Source: Arbacia lixula (taxonomy: Eukaryota; Echinodermata; Echinoidea; Arbacioida; Arbaciidae). Taken from it: DNA of 64,000 bases. Each line of letters starts with the position of its first letter. Within the stretch, counting starts at the first letter, position 1. Made by a program: the position numbers and the translations under genes. Shown here piece by piece: positions 1 through 11,097 of this stretch. The DNA is taken from assembly GCA_963669155.1 (NCBI GenBank), contig OZ022593.1, positions 8,732,366-8,796,365 on the forward strand. Direction: 5' to 3'. Below the pieces are notes generated by a model. It did no database searches and was not told the origin of the DNA. It was given only the letters and a program-made list of their open reading frames with translations.

Positions 1-350
1 ACTACCCACACTGCTACCAGAATGCATCAGTGACTCTCGCTTCAATATGAGGCAGTGATGCTTGGAGAGTTACAGTGACAGTATAACGTCTATCCCTCTC
101 CAGGTTACATTCTATAAACTTAAACCAATTTGCTCCCAGGAAGCATCAGAGAGTACCTACAAAGTGACACAGCAAACCATCCAGCCCTCTCTAGTTTGAC
201 CTCTATAAACTGTAGCCAGACTGTTCCTGGAATGCACCAGTGATTACCTAAAGTGAGGCAGTGATGCTGGAGTTAAAGGGATAGTAAACCATCTAGCCCT
301 GTCCAGGTTAAACTATTCCCAGGCTGCTCCCAGAATGCATCAGTGACTAC
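1..350. repeat. Degenerate tandem repeat, period about 100 bp
   Basis: The phrase CAGAATGCATCAGTGA and close variants recur near 18, 138, 228 and 330. The phrase AGCCCT near a CCAGGTT or CTAGTTT word recurs between them. The array probably began before the window. No open frame runs through it. It is best read as an old minisatellite or satellite remnant. Confidence 0.6.
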
Positions 351-359
351 CCCCACCCC

Positions 360-560
360 TTTTCCAAAGTGCTGTCCCATTGGTTTATCATCAGCCCCAC
401 CCAAGGGCAACAACCAATGACGACCAGTCTTTATTACTCAGTTTAAAGCGGCCAGCCACTGGAAATTCATGTGTTTGCGAGCAATTCGCCCCCGGCCTGT
501 GTGGCAGGCTAGCTAGCTAGGCTAGATGTTCGGTGCGATGCTTCGTCTAGCTCGGTAAGC
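360..560. promoter_or_regulatory. CCAAT-box-rich unique stretch, possible promoter
   Basis: Two CCAAT boxes in opposite orientation (CCCATTGG near 377, AACCAATG near 411) and a third ATCCAATG near 577 lie in unique, moderately CpG-containing DNA. A short open frame starts at the ATG near 614. No TATA box or convincing first exon was recognised. The call rests only on motif clustering and could be chance. Confidence 0.15.
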
Positions 561-1900
561 AGTCCAGCACGCACTCATCCAATGATAGTGCTAGCGCAGG
601 CTGCAAATTTTCTGAACATGAAGCCTCTGACTTCGGCCCTCGCATCACTTTCAGATGTTTTTTGACACATTCGGAGATTGCTGGACTTGTCCGACAAACA
701 CGCATGATGTACGAGGTTTATGTACGATTGAATGGGGCTTACGGAATTGCACACGTTACAGTATCTCCCAATTGCTTGTGCCTTTAACATTCCAAAGCCA
801 GTGCTGAGAGAGGGCCAAGCCGGTTGACTGCCACTTTAACTCCTCCTCTGCCAGACAAAGGATTGCTCTACAGGATTCATGTGCATTACCCATGCAAAAA
901 ATGCCTCCTTGGCATTTAACAAGTTAACTGGATGATGCCATTTGGGTTATTTATCACGTCGCCTTCCTCGTCTCTACTGCTTTCACATTGAGCCTCCTAC
1001 ATTCATTTTCAAGGATAAACCCCAGTTAACCTACTGCGTGTGATAAGTATATGAGAACGCTTATTGCAGAAATGCGTTATAGATACATGTACATGCAAAC
1101 ATATAGTTCATCTCATGCTTTCAAATAAAGATTTTTCATACATTACATTTTTAGACTAAAGTACATTATTTCTCTCATTACTGTTGGCAAAAAGACATGT
1201 AGTAGACCAATGGTGTTCTCAATGCCTTGGAATGTAAGGGTTAACCTACATGTAGCAGCACTATGTCTTGCATATTTGGGGGCTAAAGTCAGGTCTACCT
1301 ATGCACTTTATCTTATATTTCATATGGTGGAATGATTTATCAACCTTTTTTATATCTCATGTATGTTTCCATCTTTGATGGTAAAAAAAAAAATTGACTG
1401 GGTCATTTTACAAACATCTTCTAATGTAATGCAGTATGCACATACCTCTTTCCCAGCATCGCAAATAGCAATGAACAAATGTTCGGAAGCTCTAAAAGTT
1501 ATAATCATGGCCTTGACATTTTCATATAGCACCTGACTGTTGCACATATGAAGGATACGCCGCCACCTGATTTGGCGAAAATGATAAGTTTTTCTTTTTC
1601 CTGGTGCAGCACTTTTTACACCATATCTCAAGCATAAAATGGCCTACCCTGTCACAGGGACATGGACGGACTCTATGCTCATACCCACTCTCTTTCTCCC
1701 AAAGGCCAATTATTGTGCTTTAATGGAAGTAAGATATGAGAGAAATGATTCTGGCTGTTGGGTTACCACCTCAAGTTATGAGATCGATTCTTTCTCCTTT
1801 CTGAGGCTGCTTTCAGAGCTGAATGAGTGGAGATCAAATAGCACGGACCTTCTCGCAGCCAGCGCATCGATAAATGTGCCAAAAAACTGGAACATTTCTT
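561..1900. other. Unique AT-rich DNA, no gene seen
   Basis: Open frames here are short and lack exon-like borders. Around 842-930 there is one degenerate copy of a dispersed short repeat (CCAGACAA, then CTCTAC, then ATTCATGTGCATTAC) that recurs through the window, for example at 34110, 45477 and 49431. Confidence 0.6.
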
Positions 1901-1949
1901 CCTGGCCTTGAGTAGGAGAGAGACACAGTGACTATATGTACAATATGCA

Positions 1950-1967
1950 CGTGTGTGTGTGTGTGTG

Positions 1968-2001
<34 letters not shown>

Positions 2002-2160
2002 ATGGATGTGTGTATTTGTATATGTGACAAAAAGAGGCAGAGAGGATGAGAAAGAGACAGACAATAAGTAAGCGTGTGTGTGTGTGTGTGGGTGTGTGTG
2101 TATGTGTGTGTGTGAGTGTGCGTGAGAGTGTATGATGGATGTGGGTATTTGTATGTGTGA
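1950..2160. repeat. (GT)n microsatellite, duplicated block
   Basis: Two GT tracts (about 1950-2000 and 2074-2120) are each followed by the same words, TGTATGATGGATGTG and GTATTTGTATRTGTGACAAA. The whole block of roughly 125 bp was therefore duplicated rather than two microsatellites arising separately. Confidence 0.85.
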
Positions 2161-2640
2161 CAAAGAGAGAAAGAGAGTTAGATAGGATGAGAGAAAAGCA
2201 GAATGCAAGGGGATAGGGGGTGGGGTGGGGTTGAAAGGCAGATTGAAAGAGAATGAAAATGTCCAGGTGAAAGAGATGGCAAAAGAGAGGGACAGACAGA
2301 GAGAGAGAGACAATACCTGGGAGAGAAAGATCGACAGAATGCAGGAGAGAAATAGGGGGAGAGAGAGAGCGAAGAGGAAAAGAGAGTGAGGAGAGGGAGA
2401 GTGAGAAAGAGAGAGAGAGAGGAAGAGGAAATAGAAAGAGAAAGAGATGGGTGAGATGGGTAGAGAAGAGAAAGAAAGAGGAGAGAAAAAAAATGATGGA
2501 GAGATAAAGGGAAAGATTAAGAGAGATAAAGAGAGAGACAGAGAGCAAGAGAAATAGAGAGATGAGAGGGGGGGAGGTAAAAGAAGTCAAGAAGTCCAAG
2601 AGAATGATGAAGGAGGTGGGGATGGGGGTGGGGGGAGAGT
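2160..2640. repeat. Purine-rich GA tract
   Basis: This is an imperfect GA-rich polypurine stretch. It produces long Ser/Leu-rich open frames on the minus strand that are low-complexity artefacts. The opposite strand is a polypyrimidine tract. Confidence 0.85.
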
Positions 2641-3670
2641 TGATACAGAGAACGAAAGCAACATAGATGAAAAAACAGGAAGACATAACCACCTGGATGA
2701 AAACAGTAAAAGCGTCTCATCCTTTTCTTCCTCTCTATCATCCCAGATCCTGCTACTTCATTCATGCCAGTCTCTATTGAAGCACGTAAAAGCTTCCCCA
2801 TTCTTTAAAGCAAGGACTTGACTAAGGGGAATAAACAGGCACAAGGATAAATAAAAAATGATTTAAAGAGGAGTGGATATTGCATGGTTGTACAGTAAAT
2901 CTCAGCCAGGTCACAACTGAGAACTTTCACCTGCGATCTAATAAGTCGAGACGTATCAGGGTTTAAAAAATCGCCATGTGCCAATTATTCACATCAATTG
3001 TACAGAGGAGCAGATTATTTAGTAGGAACATCCATGTAGACAAAAGGAAATTAAAAATACACATGCTACAGCACGTTTCTAATTAGGTTTTTTAATCATG
3101 ATTGAATTTGACATGTCATTCAGACGTCAAATGATGACTTGATTAGTCAGTGTGAGGGGCCTTGGAAGAATGAAAAAAAAAGTGTATTGTGCGTCAATCA
3201 ACGAAGAACAATGGAAGGATATAAAAATGTTTCATCCAGTATAGACAGCGCACTATTGTTCTCTGTTGTCACAGTCTCTCGTTACTTGTCTCGAGGCCAC
3301 ACCCACTTCATACGCACTGGTTGCCTAGCAACATCACCATAAATTCAACGCACAGCTTTCTCACTCCTCACATTGCAAAAAACATTTGAATAGATTCTAA
3401 AATAACTGTCCATTTAAGTAATTTAATGATTTGCATGAAAAAAAAAGAGTTAATTCATACCATCAATACTTGCGTACATGTGTTAATTTCCCAAGCTTGA
3501 TCCATTGAAATTTTGAAAACTGAATTGCCATCGAGTAATGGCATGGAGTGCTGTAGCATGCTCTGGACTACATCGCAATGTGGTTGAACAAGGAAACCTC
3601 CCTGGAGTACTTTGAAATGGTAAGTTACAAAATGCATAGAAAATGTTCTAAGCTCAGTACATTACCAGTG
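2641..3670. other. Unique AT-rich DNA, no gene seen
   Basis: No exon-like frame, repeat or RNA gene was recognised. On the minus strand it lies downstream of the membrane-protein exon at 4150-3943, so it is probably intron of that gene. Confidence 0.5.
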
Positions 3671-3744
3671 TGGTACTTTCACACAATAATCCTAAATGGG
3701 CATTTTGCTTTAACGTCCTAACACCAAAACACACAGCAGTTCAC

Positions 3745-3820
3745 CGTTATCCGAGCACTCCTTCTCAATAAAGATGTACTTGATAAACCAGTCGGTTGTC
3801 AAGGCGATGACGAGAAAGAT
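3745..3820 (-). pseudogene. Duplicated partial copy of the membrane-protein exon
   Basis: These 76 bp match 3943-4018 with about 12 differences (roughly 84 percent by eye). The frame stays open and encodes IFLVIALTTDWFIKYIFIE followed by KECSDN, against IFLVITLTTDWYIKYIFVG followed by EEYSDN in the main exon. The next intron bases (to about 3671) match too, for example the word ACTAATCCTAAATG or AATAATCCTAAATG, so the unit duplicated in tandem is about 198 bp. The copy has a donor-like GTGAAC at its end but no AG acceptor where similarity begins (upstream bases read GGAAACTCAC). It is therefore a relic or pseudoexon. An alternative exon using a distant acceptor cannot be excluded. Confidence 0.75.
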
Positions 3821-3942
3821 GTGAGTTTCCAAGGTATGCTTCCTATATCCCTTTCAAGATAGCACTTGGTCACACACTAATCCTAAATGAATATTATGGT
3901 TAATAATGTCCAAACACAAAAGACATAACGCTTTCTACTCAC

Positions 3943-4150
3943 CATTATCCGAATACTCCTCCCCAACAAAGATGTACTTGATGTACCAGTCAGTCGTCAA
4001 GGTGATGACGAGGAAGATGAGGGCGCCAATGATACAGACGATGATGAAGGAGTAGACGAAAAAGGGTAGGCAGCGCTGCCAGAACGTCCGTGGCATCTTC
4101 TCCTCCTCAAGCCGGATCTCATCCACATCGGCTGTCACCGAGCTAGCCAT
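3943..4150 (-). CDS. First coding exon of a membrane protein (one TM segment seen)
   Basis: The exon starts at an ATG with an in-frame TAG 27 bases upstream and encodes 69 residues plus one base before a good donor, G|GTGAGT, so the following intron is phase 1. The N-terminal 27 residues are polar and acidic-basic (DEIRLEEEK then RTFWQR). Residues about 29-52 are a strong hydrophobic helix (FFVYSFIIVCIIGALIFLV). It is followed by TLTTDWYIKYIF, which is where the extracellular loop would begin. A short cytoplasmic N-terminus, one helix and then a TDWY-type motif recall TM1 of four-helix claudin/PMP22-like proteins, but only this exon is visible and the family is a guess. The gene continues to lower coordinates. 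No following exon was identified between here and position 1. A partial copy of the exon lies just downstream. Confidence 0.7.
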
Positions 4151-5425
4151 TTTACCCCCCTCTCTGGTAGTTAGCTAGTTAACCCTTTCAGAACTGCTCT
4201 ATAGGATTCGTATGAACTTCTGGTGAAACTATGCGACGGTGGCACTCCGAGAGTTAATCCCGTTAGATGTCCGGTCCAGCTCCTATTTCCTTATTAGTCT
4301 TTGTGTTCTAACTCTCCACTCGTAAAGTCCGTGTCTCCTGGCCTTTTTTACGGATCCTGTCGTAAAACTGCTCTCCTCACTCAATCACTCCTCCTTGTCT
4401 TCCTACATATGGTGCAGATTTGAAACTTGAACTTTGCAAAGTCTTTGTATGATAACCAGTCTTCCACCAGTAATCTTGAATATTCCAAGATTGTTCTACT
4501 CTTGCAACTTTCTCAACTGGTCAGTCATTTATATTGCCAATTAGCCAAATTTCTTTGCTCCTTAACCTTTGGGCAGGAAAATCTTTAAACCTCCAAACAG
4601 TCTACTCGCATTCTCGCTGTTCGCCGCAATGGTGGAGTTGTTCTCATGATCAGCGCCTGGAAAACACAGCAACAATTTCACCACATATCCCAGTCTGCAG
4701 TCCAAACAAAATGAATAAAGATTCATTGAGATTTTCTTTGTGTTTTTTTCTCTTTGTGTAGATTTTCATTGTGAGAGTGTACTAGCTACAACACCCAGAA
4801 AAAAGACTACAATACCCAGAAAATGAAACTTTTAGTATCACCATGCGATTGTATTTTTTCAGGATGATTGACACACTTAAGAGATTGAAGAATATTAGAT
4901 TCATTGTCATGGTTTAGAAGTTGCACATTGCATTAATATCTAAAGGTCAATTAGTTTCAGTTCCATTTCCTGATAAAACTGTATCTCTCTTTGTGTGACT
5001 GAAACTTTAAAAATGATTCTAGCCAAAGATTAATTGCTATTCCTTTCCCATTAAACCATGATTCTGACAATTTAACAAATCATCATTCATTTACGTTTGT
5101 TCAGCAGACTGAAAAATGTAGTGAAATTATCCTGTATGAGGCAAATAGAATTGCCCTAAACTGTAACATTGCCAGGCCTTGAAAACCCCATTGGCTCACT
5201 ACACATCTCCATGTCAATGGTAATGAGAGAGTTAATCGCCACAAACTTTATATGCATACTTTGCGACAACACCAACGTTCTCAGAAACATGCAAATAATC
5301 CAGAGTATAAGTTGAGAGGGCCTTCTTCCTTCATCCTGATTGGTATCGAAGTTGACTAGGCCAAGAATAACACGTACTGCCCCCTCCTATATAGGATCCA
5401 ACTTCTGCTTGATGAAACTAGATCA
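4151..5425. other. Upstream flank of the membrane-protein exon, no feature seen
   Basis: On the minus strand this is the 5' side of the exon at 4150. It should hold the 5' UTR and promoter if that ATG is the true start. No TATA box or clear core promoter was recognised. At 4180-4230 there is a degenerate copy of a dispersed short repeat (TTAACCCTTTC, then CTGCTCTATAGGATTC). Confidence 0.4.
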
Positions 5426-5465
5426 CAGCTAGCAGCTCATGTTGTCGTCGTAGCTATGTGATGTC

Positions 5466-5665
5466 ACATGATCAGCCCCATGATCTATTACAGTGAGGAG
5501 GGGGACACAAACATTGATGCAGCCAGATCCGCTTTCCGACAACTGGGCGGTTACCTGAAATAGCCGGCCAAAGACACTACCCAGACCCAGTACCTTGTCA
5601 ACAACGGTGATCGCCCTCGCAAGCACGACAAGAAAGACATCCCTTAATTTGAGAACACAGGCCTG
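5466..5665 (+). other. Protein-like but broken short reading frame
   Basis: From the ATG near 5479 the plus strand reads MIYYSEEGDTNIDAARSAFR then QLGGYLK and a TAG stop. The same frame then continues PAKDTTQTQYLVNNGDRPRK and so on to TAA. The composition is more protein-like than neighbouring frames, with no low-complexity bias. No family was recognised. It could be a decayed coding fragment or chance. Confidence 0.15.
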
Positions 5666-6587
5666 AGGGGACAGACGATAATGGCTGACGACGGGTCTCA
5701 ATTTCTAGGCTTTCGTTCTAGTTTGGTTTGCGATTAGAGAGGATTAGTTTCCCCCTTAAACATGTTTTCTCGACCTAACTTCCTCATAACCTACAATCAT
5801 CCACTCTCGCTTAACATACAGCAGAAAATGCTTGAATTCTAGTTGAAAACAATCACATGAAGCCATGAAAAACATGTCCACAATATTTCATCAATTTGCT
5901 CATAATGGACTTGTGCAATGGAATGCATTTCCTGTAGTAGCTGGAAATAGCCAGTTGTAATGTATGCTAAAGATTCTTCGCTAATTTACACAGGGCAGAC
6001 AAAGCGTTACGCTCTCTGTAAACCTGATATATACAGTTTCATAAATGCTCACCATAATTCTACATAGTACAGAGAGTATCATCTCCATATAAACATGCAC
6101 TGATTTAATCCCAAATTTAAAAGCAGCATGTGCCATTCTCATATCCTATATTCATGCAAGTTGTACACCGTTAAAAAAACAGGCAATCTAGCACTCGTGC
6201 CATGGATCATTAACCGAGGAATTCTGCACTAGCACCACCAACAGGGAAATCCCTCGCTCCATATGCTACATGTAGTACCAGTCTATTTGCGCTGCGGCTT
6301 TGGCAGATTTCTATTTCACGTCCAAACAAAACGCGCTGATTGTTACCTCTGGAGATGAGCTTGACAAACACACAGGCAAGTTGGCGTTCCACGAGAAATC
6401 AAAACATCTCAATTAGATCTTCTCTCCGATCATCATCAGCGCGGGAGCGTCATCAGCGAGCTGATTCGCAATGTCAAGAGCGCACCAAGAATTACTCTCC
6501 TCTCTGTCGCTCGATCTCCCCTACCAACCGCTCCGACTTCAGCCTTGGTAATGAATGACTCGGCATCACACCTCATGCTCAGACTCC

Positions 6588-6627
6588 ACCAGATCTCTCT
6601 CTCTCTCCCTCCCTGGCTCCCTCCCTC

Positions 6628-6685
<58 letters not shown>

Positions 6686-6800
6686 GTTTCTCTCCGTGCC
6701 TGATTGCAGGTTGATCAGCTCCGACAGCAGAATAGGCAACTGACGAGAGCTAATGTCGCTAGTAATCGCTTTTCTCTCTCTCTCTCTCTCTCTCTTTCTT
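6588..6800. repeat. (CT)n microsatellite
   Basis: A pure CT run of about 50 bp (6631-6682) has imperfect CCT and CT flanks, and a second CT run lies near 6773-6796. The Ser/Leu open frames over it are artefacts. Confidence 0.9.
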
Positions 6801-6829
6801 TAACTACCAACCACATCCCCTCCCTCTCC

Positions 6830-7298
6830 TCTCTTTTGATCTCTCCCTCTTTTCATTTTTCTCCTTATCCCAATTTCTTCTTTCTATGTATCCTCTTTCT
6901 CTTTCTCTTTGTCTATTTCTATAAACTTATTCTTCCTCATTCTCTCTCTCTCCACCTATCAATCCCTCTCATAATCCTACTTCCTTTTCCATTTTTCTTT
7001 CTTTTCGTGTATTTCTTAGATGTTGCTCCTCTTATTTTGCCCCCCATCTCCTTTCCCCCTCTCTCTTTCTAGGTCTTTCTCTACTCTCTCCCACCTCTTT
7101 CCATCCCTCCCCAACATACCTTTTTCTCTCTCTCTCTCTCGCCCCTTACACTCACTCTTCAATCGTTCCTCCCCCTCCCCCCATCTCTCTTCCTCCTTTA
7201 CCCATCCTTTCCCTCTCTCTTCATCTCCCTTACTCTCCACTCTCCCCTCCCCACAACCCCTTCTCTCTCCCTCCCCAGTCTTCCTCCTTCCCCACCTT

Positions 7299-7358
<60 letters not shown>

Positions 7359-7370
7359 TTCTCTCCCTTC
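6830..7370. repeat. Long polypyrimidine tract with (CT)n core
   Basis: The plus strand is almost pure pyrimidine, with a CT run at about 7301-7350. It continues into the 25-bp array beside it. Such tracts can adopt triplex structures. The overlapping frames on both strands are low complexity. Confidence 0.85.
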
Positions 7371-7620
7371 CCCACACCCCTCCTCACACCCCTCCTTTCT
7401 CTCCCTCCCCATACCCCTCCTCTCTCTCCCTCCCCACACCCCTCCTCTCTCTCCCTCCCCACACCCTTCGTCTTTCTCCCTCCCCACACCCCTCCTCTCT
7501 CTCCCTCCCCACACCCCTCCTCTCTCTCCCTCCCCATACCCTTCCTCTCTCTCCCTCCCCACACCCCTCCTCTCTCTCCCCTTCCCCACACCCCTCCTCT
7601 CTCCCCCTCTCTTCCTCCCC
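7371..7620. repeat. 25-bp pyrimidine minisatellite, about nine units
   Basis: The unit reads approximately CCCCACACCCCTCCTCTCTC then TCCCT. Copies differ by single changes (ATACCC for ACACCC, CTTCGTCTTT for CTCCTCTCT). Because 25 is not a multiple of three, every frame of the minus strand gives the same GEREEGCGEGERGG-type peptide, which explains three overlapping open frames there. Confidence 0.85.
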
Positions 7621-7855
7621 ATCACGTCGCGCGCCACACTGGTCGGGTAACATGAAAAGCCACTGCGGTAATCGCCCGTGTATTGAATGGCAGATTGGTC
7701 TGGTGGCGCAATCTTCCTCAAATTTCCTTCCAAACACAATTCCACGTTAAAAAAGGACGGGGGGAAATTATTCTGATGAAGCTAAGGCAAAGAGAAGGTC
7801 TGGAGAAGAAGAAGAAAAAAATCCACCACTCTGCTGACTGGTAACGTGAGCTTAC

Positions 7856-7907
7856 CTGCCCGCCCCGAAAGTGCCGGAGCCAAAAAATGGAACACTGCCA
7901 CAAGCAT
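7856..7907 (-). CDS. Possible signal-peptide first exon (speculative)
   Basis: An ATG directly preceded in frame by TGA opens 17 codons, MLVAVFHFLAPALSGRA, and then G|GTAAGC, a consensus donor in phase 1. A short hydrophobic N-terminus with a small-residue end and a phase-1 donor is typical of secreted-protein first exons. No partner exon was found. The next minus-strand exon recognised (at 4150) has its own start. A chance hit is quite possible. Confidence 0.2.
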
Positions 7908-7929
7908 TCACTATTACAAGAAATATAAA

Positions 7930-10090
7930 TTCATGGCAAGGCAAACCATCATGTGAGGATTGAATTTGGTGTACCGGTACTCTCACACAGCACTCAGTAC
8001 TCGTCCTTCCCAGTGGAGTTTCACAAAACAGCCAAAAGAAACCCTAGGACATCAAATGATAGCATAATGCATAAATCTCCTCTGCATTCAGTTGCACATC
8101 TCCATAGGCAAAAAGCAAAATTCAGAAATATTCCCCGCAAGCCAGTATCAGCATGTTCATATAGGAGAAGAATGTCTTGCAGCAAAAAATGGACCTTCCC
8201 AGTGACAATTATTACACCATGCTGATCACTAAAGAGCATTGCCTGCAATCAATGTCCAAAGTTGCACTCTGCGTTATGTAAGACAGCAAACAGACCTTAC
8301 CCGCCTCAAATTCCTTCCAGCAATTAAGTTAAATATGGAAAGCTGTGTCATATCGTTTCCCTCCTAAACGTTGTAAAGTTCCAATTTGAGGCTGTTTAAG
8401 ACTGCACTCTACCGGCTAAAATCCAATGTTTCCATGGCGACGCACAGTCGTTGGTATTTTCTAGGTCCTTTTCAGGTTTCTCTGCTGTCGTGCCTAAGCA
8501 GTGGCATGTGCGTATGGCTTCCAAGTTCACTCAACATGCTCACGTGACTCCAACACATTACGTTTGAGAGATAGGAAGAGGATAAACAACTATCTTACAA
8601 AGGGAAGACAGCTATAAGAAGCAATGATGGTGGAATTACAGCGTGTGCATTGCTACAAACTTGAAGTGTGGTGCAATGTGGTGTTGTGCGTTTAGATAAA
8701 GAAGGCCAAGAAGGCCAATTAAATAGTCCACCCAGCAAGGTGCTAGTTAGGGGGAGAAATACCCAAGGAGTTGACTCAAGAACTAAATATCAAACATCAA
8801 CATCAACGGGGTACCCACGGGTCCAAAGTTCACTGGCATAATTGTCAGCGAGCCCCAAACGCAACAAGCCGGCATGGCTCATTAACTCTCTCACTTCCAA
8901 ACTATGAAAACCCCATTTGTTTGTTAGGCATGTGTGTGTTCATTGGACTCGGAAAAGTGAAACAAATGGTCCCTGCATTGTTCCACGCAAGCCAAAATTG
9001 AGAGAGAGAGCTAGTCTCCATACAATGACATCAACGCTTTGGGTGGAATTCCAATTCCCATTAATGGTTGAATTTACGAGGAATGCTACTGCAATTTATC
9101 GCTTTTTATTCCTCCTCTTTGTCTGCTCAAAGCAATCATCATTTCCCGTCCGTGCCGCGTAATCGCCTCATAAAAAGCATACCTGTTCGCTCATTTTCCT
9201 CTAGAATTTCATCGCCGGGCAGGGAGCGATTCTCGTCCTTTTTTTTATGGAGAAATGATTTGGCGTCATCATACCGCATTAGGCGGCATAGCAGAATGCC
9301 TTATGGAGTAGTGGTCGTGGAGATTTACGCTGCAATCCATCAGAGAATTTGAGACCAAGTAGAGTGGTTAATTTCTCACACTCGTGCAATTCCATTCATA
9401 TGAGCAAACGATTCTAGCGGCGGCCGCAAGGGTAAAGCTCACCCAGGCAGTAAATCACAAGAACAGAGTTCACGGTCATCTTAACGCTGGAGATCTCCTC
9501 AACTTTTTGTTTATATATTATCCCAGTAAAATGAGAGATAACTCTTAAAATCTTAAAGCTCCCCTTTCTTAACTCAATTGTGAATCACATTGTAATTGAT
9601 CAATGTGAACTTATTTTGAGTTTCACTTTTTCGCTCAAGGTTGTCAAAACACTTGTGTTCTTTTGAAGTAACAAGCAAACAAGTGAGTCATCTTTGTTGA
9701 TTGCCTGCCAGAAAGATTGGGGAAAAAAATGGATTTATATTTTGTATTCTTAACAATAGCAGATGTTCAATATTAAGAAGTCATGTAACTGTGTTGGGCC
9801 ACAAAAATTAACATGTAATGAAATGCACAAAACAGCAACAATGAACTCTCCATATGTTGCATAAACACAAGAAAAGAAGAATTTTGACAATGATTGTTCA
9901 TAACCATTTTTCTTGCATTGATACACTCTTTACGAATTGTGTTCGTTCTACCATGTTTTTGATTCACACTGCTGTCTTAACACTGTTTAGTGAATGGGTT
10001 GCCCTGAATAGATCAGACACCAATTAAACAATAAATAGATCAATCAATTAATCAATTGGTAAATTGCTGTAGGCAAACTACATAAAACAC
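7930..10090. other. Unique non-coding DNA, no gene seen
   Basis: Several short open frames exist on both strands, but none has a recognisable domain or paired splice sites. It lies downstream of the stop codon of the Ig gene on the same strand. Confidence 0.5.
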
Positions 10091-10104
10091 TTAGAGGTCT
10101 GCTC

Positions 10105-10350
10105 AATCTCTCTCCCCCTTCCGCCGCCCCCCCTCTCTCTTTCTTCATCTCTCTCTAACCATTCCTTCTTTTATGATCTCTATCCCTTCCTTTCTATCTC
10201 TCCTCCCCTGCTCTCTGTCTGTCTGTCTGTCTCTCTCTATATCTCTCCCCCTCTCCCCCTTGCTCTATTCTGCTCTTCATTACCCCCCCCCCTTCCCTCT
10301 CTCTACTCTTCTCCCTCTCCCCCTCTCTCTCTTTCTCGCTTCTCCATCCC
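10105..10350. repeat. Imperfect CT-rich tract
   Basis: An interrupted polypyrimidine stretch with a (GTCT)n segment near 10217-10233 and a C run near 10285. The overlapping Ser/Leu frame is an artefact. Confidence 0.8.
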
Positions 10351-10894
10351 ATCTTTTTCTCAACAATGGTTCAACAACAATGGCGCAACAGTGGTGCAAT
10401 ATCGAGGCAAAACATGACATTACATTTCATAAGCGCACCTTCGACTTCTTGGCAGGGACACGGATGGTTCTCATCTTACACCCCACTTTGTTGCGACACA
10501 CACATACCCACACACTGAGGAATGGCCTAAAATAACGCTGCCAGTCTCAACAAGTCTCTCAAACCAGAACTGCCAAAACAGATGTATATTTTGTCATATC
10601 AAGCATGAAATTCCCAAGATGCGTGACCTTACGATTCATGAACATCAACTGAAAAGCCTGAAGTGCCCTCAAGAACATAAATAAAATTCCTCAACATACC
10701 AAAGGCAAGTTTTAGGTCAAATTCCACCACAAGAACAAAAATCAGCAAGAAATAGCTTGGAAGAAGTAGTGTCTTCATCAAAAGACTGCAGTATACCAGT
10801 CATCGCACAAATTGGAAGAAAAACATTGTTCAAAATAATTTCTTGCACATGTGATAGTGGCTATGCTACTCCCTCAAAGATGAATACACGGAAT

Positions 10895-11097
10895 TCACAC
10901 ACATTCTTCCGCATCTATGACTAGCTTAGTCGCTGCGTAGTCCAAAGCGCACAAGTCACCACAAATTATATTCCCATCTTCAAACTCGTACTTCTGACAA
11001 ATGGAGCTAGTCTGAAGATGGATCTGATGCTTCACACGATCATCAAGATGATAACAATAGTGGGTACATCCTCCTCCAATGATCTCAACCGTGATCG
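10895..11097 (-). CDS. Ig-superfamily gene, terminal coding exon: Ig G strand plus six-Cys tail and stop
   Basis: The acceptor TTTCATCATTATCCAG opens the exon with CG, which joins the single A left by the exon at 13165-13053 to make Thr. The frame then reads ITVEIIGGG, completing the Ig G strand after NSSSTVS. A tail of about 58 residues follows with six cysteines, spaced C-x3-C-x18-C-x11-C-x3-C-x15-C, and ends in TGA at 10897-10895. Key pieces are CTHYC, CQKYEF, IICGDLC and EEC. The spacing fits neither EGF nor a convincing Kazal or Frizzled pattern, so the domain is not recognised. No membrane segment is present, which suggests a secreted product if this is the natural end. A 3' UTR should follow toward 10500, but no AATAAA was seen on this strand there. 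Confidence 0.72.

Noticed and set aside
1763..2692. 309-codon minus-strand open frame
   Set aside because: Ser/Leu/His-Thr repeats come from GA and GT microsatellites; there is no domain and no codon-like variation.
7016..7745. Overlapping long frames on both strands around 7 kb
   Set aside because: They translate a polypyrimidine tract and a 25-bp minisatellite; the same peptide appears in every frame.
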